The notes under the pieces: model-generated
Seen by the model: the letters and a program-made list of their open reading frames with translations, nothing else
The model's database searches: none
Told to the model about the DNA's origin: nothing
Program-made: the position numbers and the translations under genes
Assembly (NCBI RefSeq): GCF_000375585.1
Contig: NZ_AQWP01000008.1
Span: 62,001-126,000, forward strand
Source: Sinorhizobium meliloti 4H41
Lineage (GTDB): Bacteria; Pseudomonadota; Alphaproteobacteria; Rhizobiales; Rhizobiaceae
Length of the DNA: 64,000 nt
Direction: 5' to 3'
In this document: in pieces, positions 57,966 to 64,000 of the stretch
Position numbering within the stretch: the first letter of the stretch is position 1
Layout: each line of letters begins with the position of its first letter

Positions 57966-58548
57966 TTAGCCGCACCACCCGTGTCTTGCGCCGTCCCAGC
58001 GCCTCGCGAGGCCTTCAATGATGAGACTGTCTCCTAGTGAGCGCCCTCCTCGCGTGACGGTACGAAGTTTGCGGCCATATTTGTCCTCGTCGCGCCAACC
58101 GGCCGATAGCGAGAATTTTCCGGCATTGAGCAGCGCCAGCAGGCGTGCTTTCGCCGCCTCGCCTTTTTATCCGTTCCGCCTCGCAGCGCGGAGGGCTGAG
58201 CTCCGGCGTGTCGATATCTGCGATACGGATCTTCTCCCCCTTGAACCAGAACATGTCGCCATCGACGACGCAGTTCATTTGCGTGCTATCGCCGCAGAAT
58301 GAAACCGCGGCTGCCGACGTATCCGGCGGAGGTATGTTGCTCAGAGCGAGGACACCCGAGAGATCGCCGGCGCCGCCGAAGGCAAGCCGTCCTCCCGCAG
58401 CAATGATGATGGCTAGGATGACCGCTGTCAGCGATGTGTTCGGGCCGTTCTTTCCCGATCGAGGCCATTTTCCCTGTGGGCGATTTCGATCTTTCCTGCT
58501 GCCGGACTTTCGCGCGCTTCTGAATGGAACCACATTCGATTTCGCCAC
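57966..58548 (-). pseudogene. Thermonuclease (SNase-like), frameshifted in an A5 run
   Basis: From 58548: a basic N-terminus, one hydrophobic helix (SLTAVILAIIIAAGG) and then the nuclease core VVDGDMFWFKGEKIRIADIDTPELSPPRCEAERIK. In the A5 run near 58167 the frame is lost; one base fewer restores GEAAKARLLALLNAGKFSLS...WRDEDKYGRKLRTVTRGG...GWCG to the stop at 57966. The catalytic Asp-Thr-x-Glu (DTPE) and both Arg positions remain. Either a real slippage mutation or a sequence error. Normal SNase-like plasmid proteins have this length (about 193 residues). Confidence 0.75.
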
Positions 58549-58780
58549 TTGCCCGATCCTTTGCAGTTTGGCTCAACCTATCTTGGACTCGGTTTCATCT
58601 GTCTTCACGGACATGCCGAGCTTCGGGTGGTGTGCGAGGGGCGGGGCGCAGTCGGTCCCGCCTCCCTTCGGGCCACTTTGTTGAGGCTCCTGCGGCTGCG
58701 CTGTTCCCGCTCCTCGCACGACGAGAATTCCCGAAATCCCGCCCTTGAGGCGGCCGCTATGCTGATTTCTCCGATGCTCT
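58549..58780. other. Gap between traG and the nuclease relic
   Basis: About 230 bases without a recognised gene. Confidence 0.3.
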
Positions 58781-60757
58781 TCATCTCTCCGGATCGACCT
58801 TGCTCGTTGCACTGCGCGTCGGCCGATCAGGCAAGCTCGCTGCGTGTTTTTCGGCTTCGGAAAACCGGTTCTTGCCCACGCACCCCTTCATATCGTCGCG
58901 CCGGAACCAGATCGCGCGTCCGCAGCGCAACGGTGCATTTCCGGCGGTGAAAACGATCTGTTCGTCGGCACGCATGCGCAGCACCTCATGCGGCTGGATC
59001 AGCGGTCGAGCTGCAAGTTGCTTCGATCGTGTGCGCGATGACCCTTTCGACTGGAAACTGCGGCTGACCTGGTCGATCTCCACCGTCGTCGTGCCGCAAC
59101 GGCGGGAAATGTATTCCGCAGTCTCCGGATCGTTGATCGCGGCGAAGGAAATCCAGCTGGCGCTCTCGAACCACTTGCTGGCGGCTTCACGGCCGCCATA
59201 GGTCTCGCGCATCTGGCCGATCGACTGGTAGATCATGGTTAGCATTATCCCATACTTACGGCCGGCGTCCCGGGCGGTCTCAAGGATCCGCATGTAACCA
59301 AGGCGCGCCACCTCATCGAGGACGAAGAGCGCCCTCCCCTGCATCGCGCCATTGCGGTTGTAGATCGCGTTCAGAAACGAGCCGATGATGACGCGCGCCA
59401 GGCCCGAATGCGTCTCTAGTGTCTTGAGATCGACGTTGATGAAGACGTCCGTCTTTCCTCCGGCAAGATCGCTCGTCGTGAAGGTCGTTCCCGAAACCAG
59501 GGCGGCGTAGTTCGGGTAGGACAGCCAGTGCGTTTCCTTCACTGCATTGGCGTAGACCCCCGAAAAGGTCTCCGGCGTCATGTTGACGAAGGCAGCGACA
59601 TTTTCCTTCACGAAATCCGAGTCCGAATTTTCGTAGATCGACTGCAGGCGTTGGCGCAACTTGGGTTCCGGCTCGGAGAGATTCTTTCGCACCTGCCGGA
59701 GCGTCTGGTCGATTTCCTTCGTGTGTCCGGAGAGACAAATGTCGGCCATGAGCGCTGTCAGCAGTTGCAGAGCCGCGCCGCGAAAGAAGTCGTCGCGGAC
59801 GCCACGCGCGCCACCGCTGTCGCTCATGATCCACGAAGCAACGGAGGCGATATCCTCCTCTTTCGTTCCGCCGAAGCGGCCGATCCAGTCGAGCGCGTTG
59901 AAACCGATCTCGGATTGTTTCGGATCGAGGACGAAGACGTCGCGGTTGGCGCTGCCACGGTGGTTCGAAACCATCGGCGCCACCTCGTTTGACGGATCGA
60001 GGACGACGAGCGCTCCACCCCATTTGAGCGCCGTCGGGATCGTGACTGACGTCGTCTTGAAACCGCCGGAACCGGCGAAGACGATGCCGTGCGACGAGCC
60101 GAACGAGCCGTCGAAGCAAAGCAGGGGCGACGTGCCGCCCGATCCCCACGTCTCGGCGCTGTCGGCGCGAAACGATTGTCCAGCGACGCTGTCCCTGTCG
60201 ACACGATAGCGCTCGCCAATGACGATGCCGCCGCTCTCGGGAAACAGCGTTCCGGCTCGCGACAGCTTCATCCAGTCGGCCTCACCGTGCAGAGCCCGCT
60301 TGCCGTAGATGCGTTTCGGCTCGGCTCTGGCCAAGGCGACGTTGCCGCCAATCGCTACCCGCAGGCCGAACAGCGCCGACATCAGCGCGATGGTGGCTCC
60401 GATCGCAGTCGCGGGATCGAGATAGTTGACTATGGACTTGCCAACCGGGACCTGTTCGGCGAATGCGGAGAGCCTCATTGCCTCGCGTATGGCTGCGATG
60501 AGGAGCGTCCCTGTCGCACCAGCGACGACGCCCCAACCGGTCGCCCTGATCCTCATCGAGCTCGCGCTCGCGAACAGAAAGGAGATACCGACGAGCGACA
60601 CTACGAAATGGGGCAAAGCGATGCCGGCGCGGCCGAGCATTTGCCGTGCCGCATCCGTCTTGCCGAACGCGGAAAGCCATTGTTCGATCCCGGTCATGCC
60701 GATGCCCGCGAGGATCATCAAGGCACAGGGTGCAAGGAAAAGCAGGATCCTAGTCAT
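58781..60757 (-). CDS. traG: Conjugation coupling protein TraG (VirD4-like)
   Basis: 658 residues from the ATG at 60757, overlapping the traD stop. N-terminal membrane helices are followed by Walker A ([11 protein letters not shown], near 225), Walker B ([12 protein letters not shown], near 455) and the C-terminal motor end ([20 protein letters not shown]). It links the relaxosome to the transfer channel. The lysine of Walker A is preceded by Phe, as in rhizobial TraG. It is the last gene of traC-traD-traG. Confidence 0.94.
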   Translation of the reverse strand: MTRILLFLAPCALMILAGIGMTGIEQWLSAFGKTDAARQMLGRAGIALPHFVVSLVGISFLFASASSMRIRATGWGVVAGATGTLLIAAIREAMRLSAFAEQVPVGKSIVNYLDPATAIGATIALMSALFGLRVAIGGNVALARAEPKRIYGKRALHGEADWMKLSRAGTLFPESGGIVIGERYRVDRDSVAGQSFRADSAETWGSGGTSPLLCFDGSFGSSHGIVFAGSGGFKTTSVTIPTALKWGGALVVLDPSNEVAPMVSNHRGSANRDVFVLDPKQSEIGFNALDWIGRFGGTKEEDIASVASWIMSDSGGARGVRDDFFRGAALQLLTALMADICLSGHTKEIDQTLRQVRKNLSEPEPKLRQRLQSIYENSDSDFVKENVAAFVNMTPETFSGVYANAVKETHWLSYPNYAALVSGTTFTTSDLAGGKTDVFINVDLKTLETHSGLARVIIGSFLNAIYNRNGAMQGRALFVLDEVARLGYMRILETARDAGRKYGIMLTMIYQSIGQMRETYGGREAASKWFESASWISFAAINDPETAEYISRRCGTTTVEIDQVSRSFQSKGSSRTRSKQLAARPLIQPHEVLRMRADEQIVFTAGNAPLRCGRAIWFRRDDMKGCVGKNRFSEAEKHAASLPDRPTRSATSKVDPER

Positions 60758-60965
60758 CGGTCTCCCCGAAGGCCTCTGCACCGATTGCCGTTAGCCGGGA
60801 GCGCTCCTGCTCGTCTCCCTTCAGCCGCCGGCTCGCATCGATAAGGAGCCCAAGCAGCAGCGCCCGCTTCTCGTAGCGCAGCCCCGCCTTGACGATCAGT
60901 CCGCCGAGTTCGATCTTTTCGCGCGTGTCCTTCTTGCGGGCGTCGGATGTCGTGGCTCTTCGCAT
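60750..60965 (-). CDS. traD: Conjugation accessory protein TraD
   Basis: 71 residues; [36 protein letters not shown] is typical of the small rhizobial/Ti-plasmid TraD. It acts with TraA and TraC at oriT. The start at 60965 lies four bases after the traC stop; the longer open frame overlaps traC. Confidence 0.88.
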   Translation of the reverse strand: MRRATTSDARKKDTREKIELGGLIVKAGLRYEKRALLLGLLIDASRRLKGDEQERSRLTAIGAEAFGETDD

Positions 60966-60969
60966 CCGC

Positions 60970-61266
60970 TCAAGCCTCGCCAGCCCCGCCCTGAGCCGCG
61001 CCAGACGCGTTCTGCGTGACGGGCATGCTGCTCTCTTCGGCGCCGGCAGCCCTCTTCCCTCCGGTCGAACGGGCCTCGCCTCCGCGAAAGCGTTTCGCCA
61101 CATCCTCGAACGCCGCCTGCAGTTCACCTTCCTCGATCTCGATCTCGCCGAACCCGGCCTTGAGCGCGATCCGGCCGATGCGCTCGGCCTCGCGGGTCTC
61201 GGCTAGCTTGAGCTGCTCCTGGAGCTTGGCGATTTCGTCGCGAATTCTAAAAGCTGGTTTTTTCAT
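60970..61266 (-). CDS. traC: Relaxosome protein TraC
   Basis: 98 residues. [49 protein letters not shown] matches TraC of Ti and rhizobial plasmids. The frame is open far upstream, but the ATG at 61266 has GGAGACAG before it and similarity begins there. It is divergent from traA across the oriT candidate. Confidence 0.9.
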   Translation of the reverse strand: MKKPAFRIRDEIAKLQEQLKLAETREAERIGRIALKAGFGEIEIEEGELQAAFEDVAKRFRGGEARSTGGKRAAGAEESSMPVTQNASGAAQGGAGEA

Positions 61267-61410
61267 TTCGACTGTCTCCTTGGGCGTGAAAGCCTGTCTT
61301 TCGGACCCAATCTTCCGGAAGTGAGTGCGGAACGCACTACTGTGAATCATACAATCGCCAAGGGCGATGCTTTCGCGAATGATCCCGGCCGCTCGGTGAG
61401 AGCGGCATCC

Positions 61411-61442
61411 AAGGGCGCAATTATACGTCGCTGGCGCGACGT
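61411..61442. other. oriT candidate between traC and traA
   Basis: The stretch AAGGGCGCAATTATACGTCG is followed by an inverted repeat ACGTCGC-TGGC-GCGACGT (61425-61442). The position between traCDG and the divergent traA, and the GGGCGCAATTATACGTCGCTG core, resemble the nick regions of Ti-type and rhizobial plasmids. The nick itself cannot be placed from sequence alone. Confidence 0.75.
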
Positions 61443-61515
61443 TCTTCTTGAGGCCGGCGGGGCCAATCTCGCTGTCGAACACGTTGATCCGCTCGTAATC
61501 GGGAAAAATTCCGCC

Positions 61516-64000
61516 GTGGCCGTCCCTCATTTCTCCGTCAGCATCGTCGCTCGCGGCTCCGGCCGCAGCGCCGTGCTGTCGGCGGCTTATCGGCACTGCG
61601 CCAAAATGGCCTTCGAGCGGGAAGCCCGGACGATCGACTACACCCGCAAGCAGGGGCTCTTGCACGAAGAATTCGTCGTCCCGGCCGATGCGCCGGACTG
61701 GCTGCGGGCGATGATCGCCGATCAGTCGGTGTCTGGCGCGTCCGAGGCCTTCTGGAACAAAGTCGAGGGGTTCGAGAAACGCGCCGATGCGCAACTCGCC
61801 AAGGATATCACGATCGCGCTCCCAATCGAACTTTCGACGGAGCAGAACATCGTGCTGATACGGGATTTCATCGACCGCCACATCACCTCGAAAGGCATGG
61901 TTGCCGACTGGGTCTATCACGATGCACCCGGTAATCCGCATGTGCACCTGATGACGACGCTGCGACCGCTTACCGACGATGGATTCGGCGCCAAGAAGAT
62001 TGCCGTCCTCGGGCCCGACGGCAGCCCGATCCGCAACGATTCCGGCAAGATCGTCTACGACCTTTGGGGCGGCAGCGCCCCCGACTTCAATGCCTTCCGC
62101 GATGGCTGGTTCGCCTGCCAGAACAAGCATCTGTCACTCGCCGGCCTTGATATACGGGTCGACGGCCGGTCCTTCGAGAAGCAGGGAATCGAGCTCACGC
62201 CGACCATTCATCTCGGCGTCGGGGCCAAGGCGATCGAGCGGAAGTCAGCGGAAGCCGACCGACACATATCGCTGGAACGGCTGGAGTTGCAGGAAGAACG
62301 TCGAGCCGAAAACGCCCGCCGCATCCAGCGCCGTCCGGAGGTCGTTCTCGACCTGATCACCCGGGAGAAAAGCGTCTTCGACGAGCGCGATGTCGCCAAG
62401 ATCCTGCACCGCTATTTCGCCGATGCCGGCCGGTTCCATAGTCTGATGGCAAGAATCCTGCAGAGCCCGGAAACGCTCCGCCTCGAGCGCGAACGCATTG
62501 ATTTTGCGAGCGGGCTTCGTGCACCGGCGAAATACACCACGAGGGAGCTGATCCGGCTCGAAGCGGAGATGGCCGACCGGGCAAACTGGCTCTCTCTACA
62601 ATCGTCCCACGGTGTTCGAGACGCCGTGCTGGAGGCGATTTTTGCGCGTCACACTCGTCTGTCGGAAGAGCAGAAGGCCGCTATCGCTCACGTTGTTGCG
62701 GGAGAAAGGGTCGCCGCTGTGATCGGCCGTGCCGGCGCCGGCAAGACGACGATGATGAAGGCGGCCCGCGAGGCCTGGGAGGCCGCCGGCTACCGCGTTG
62801 TAGGCGGCGCGCTTGCCGGCAAAGCCGCCGAGGGCCTGGAAAAGGAAGCTGGCATTCTGTCCCGCACGCTGTCGTCGTGGGAGCTTCGCTGGAGCGAGGG
62901 CCGTGATCTGATCGACGACAAGACCGTCTTCGTGCTTGATGAGGCCGGAATGGTCTCGTCCAGACAGATGGCGCTGTTCGTCGAAACGGCAACCAAGGCC
63001 GGCGCCAAGCTCGTGCTCATCGGCGATCCGCAACAGCTCCAACCGATTGAGGCCGGAGCCGCGTTCCGCGCCATTGCCGATCGTATCGGTTATGCCGAGC
63101 TCGGAACCATCTACCGCCAACGCGAGCAGTGGATGCGCGACGCCTCGCTTGAATTGGCACGCGGGAATGTCGGCAAAGCGGTCGAGGCCTATCGCGCACA
63201 TGGACACGTCAGTGGCTCGGAGCTCAAGACCGAGGCAATGCAGGCGCTGATCACCGATTGGAACCGCGACTACGATCCAACCAGAACTTCGCTGATCCTC
63301 GCTCATCTTCGTCGCGACGTTCGCATGCTCAACGAAATGGCGCGCGCAATGCTCGTCGAGCGCGGCATCGTCGATAAGGGATTTGCCTTCAGGACCGAGG
63401 ACGGAAGCCGCCAGTTCGCCACCGGTGACCAGATTGTCTTCCTGAAGAACGAGGGCGCGCTTGGGGTCAAGAACGGCATGCTGGCGAAGGTAGTCGACGC
63501 AGCGCCCGGCCGCATCGTTGCTGAAGTCGCAGAAGCCGAACACCGGCGGCAGGTTACGGTCGAGAGCCGCTTCTACAATAGCGTCGATCTCGGCTATGCC
63601 ACCACGATTCACAAGAGCCAGGGTGCCACCGTCGATCGGGTCAAGGTGCTGGCGTCCTTGTCGCTCGACCGCCATCTCGCTTACGTCGCCCTGACACGTC
63701 ATCGCGAGGATCTTGCCATATATTACGGCCGCCGGTCTTTCGCCAAGGCCGGCGGCCTGATTCCGATCCTGTCGCGGAAAAACGCCAAGGAAACCACGCT
63801 CGATTATGCGAACGGCCGCTTGTACCGCCAGGCACTCCACTTTGCCAGGGCTCGGGGTTTCCACCTCGTCAGTGTCGCCCGAACGCTCGTCCGCGATCGG
63901 CTCGAATGGACAGTCCGCCAGAAATCGAGATTCGCCGACCTCGGCGCACGTCTCTCAGCGATCGCCGGCAAGCTCGGTTTGTCTGCTGCCGCAGTCGGGA
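61516..64000 (+). CDS. traA: Conjugal transfer relaxase/helicase TraA (5' part)
   Basis: 828 codons are visible; the gene continues beyond the right edge. The start is GTG at 61516, just before the conserved N-terminus (VPHFSVSIVARGSGRSAVLSAAYRH). The MobA/MobL-type relaxase domain covers about 1-230, with the His pair of NPHVHLMTTLRPLTDDG near 140. A helicase domain has Walker A IGRAGAGKTTMMKAA near residue 400 and VFVLDEAGMVSS near 475. TraA nicks and unwinds DNA at oriT and is carried into the recipient. Confidence 0.94.
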   Translation, partial: MAVPHFSVSIVARGSGRSAVLSAAYRHCAKMAFEREARTIDYTRKQGLLHEEFVVPADAPDWLRAMIADQSVSGASEAFWNKVEGFEKRADAQLAKDITIALPIELSTEQNIVLIRDFIDRHITSKGMVADWVYHDAPGNPHVHLMTTLRPLTDDGFGAKKIAVLGPDGSPIRNDSGKIVYDLWGGSAPDFNAFRDGWFACQNKHLSLAGLDIRVDGRSFEKQGIELTPTIHLGVGAKAIERKSAEADRHISLERLELQEERRAENARRIQRRPEVVLDLITREKSVFDERDVAKILHRYFADAGRFHSLMARILQSPETLRLERERIDFASGLRAPAKYTTRELIRLEAEMADRANWLSLQSSHGVRDAVLEAIFARHTRLSEEQKAAIAHVVAGERVAAVIGRAGAGKTTMMKAAREAWEAAGYRVVGGALAGKAAEGLEKEAGILSRTLSSWELRWSEGRDLIDDKTVFVLDEAGMVSSRQMALFVETATKAGAKLVLIGDPQQLQPIEAGAAFRAIADRIGYAELGTIYRQREQWMRDASLELARGNVGKAVEAYRAHGHVSGSELKTEAMQALITDWNRDYDPTRTSLILAHLRRDVRMLNEMARAMLVERGIVDKGFAFRTEDGSRQFATGDQIVFLKNEGALGVKNGMLAKVVDAAPGRIVAEVAEAEHRRQVTVESRFYNSVDLGYATTIHKSQGATVDRVKVLASLSLDRHLAYVALTRHREDLAIYYGRRSFAKAGGLIPILSRKNAKETTLDYANGRLYRQALHFARARGFHLVSVARTLVRDRLEWTVRQKSRFADLGARLSAIAGKLGLSAAAVG

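Noticed and set aside
1-64000. IS elements, CRISPR arrays, tRNA and rRNA genes
   Set aside because: Nothing with transposase motifs, regular spaced repeats or RNA-gene features was seen on reading.

Overview
The window looks like part of a rhizobial symbiotic plasmid. It carries nif/fix genes with NifA and sigma-54 promoter elements, a Nod-factor locus with nod boxes and two nodD genes, a RepC-type replication gene, and the traA/traC/traD/traG conjugation region. The combination nodABCSUIJ + nodHPQ + nodFE + a second nodA recalls broad-host-range bean/Leucaena symbionts of the Rhizobium tropici type and some Sinorhizobium strains. The species cannot be fixed from sequence reading alone.

Layout. 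(1) 1-1712: end of a phosphonate operon (phnL fragment, DUF1045 protein, phnN), then a decayed DeoR-type regulator. (2) 2070-6682, minus strand: an operon-like group of a 93-aa small protein, a CDP-alcohol phosphatidyltransferase, a SAM methyltransferase, a glutamine-dependent asparagine synthase-like protein and a GNAT acetyltransferase. A -24/-12 promoter precedes it, and a NifA-type activator site is shared with the divergent peroxiredoxin-rpoN2 pair. (3) 7070-24763: nitrogen-fixation block (prx, rpoN2, nifQ, a proteasome-like hydrolase, iscN, a broken nifU, nifS, nifV, nifW, fixABCX, nifA, nifB, fdxN, nifZ, nifT, a SIR2-like gene). At least five sigma-54 promoters in this block have TGT-N10-ACA sites upstream. 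(4) 24910-43751: Nod-factor block. The main minus-strand run is nodA-B-C-S-U(frameshifted)-I-J-aldo/keto reductase-nodH-P-Q. nodF-nodE are on the plus strand behind their own nod box. A second nodA is broken by one missing base and diverges from a second nodD. (5) 43898-47612: a luciferase-like monooxygenase, a HisC-like aminotransferase and a LacI-type regulator, resembling the y4wE/y4wF indoleacetate locus of NGR234. (6) 47778-64000: plasmid backbone: DUF2867 gene, solitary repC with an antisense-RNA region, an orphan sigma-54 promoter, a run of small plasmid genes (toprim/DUF3991, ArdC-like, DUF736, WGR), a frameshifted nuclease, then traG, traD, traC, an oriT candidate and the start of traA.

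How it works together: NodD proteins would act at the nod boxes to make a fatty-acylated, N-methylated and sulfated lipochitooligosaccharide. Carbamoylation is doubtful because nodU is frameshifted. Inside nodules, NifA and the plasmid-borne RpoN2 would turn on fixABCX, nifB, iscN-nifS-nifV, the proteasome-like gene and the unexplained peptide/lipid/asparagine-synthase operon. Several genes (nodU, nodA2, a GNAT gene, a nuclease gene) differ from an intact frame by one base, so either real decay or sequence errors are possible.
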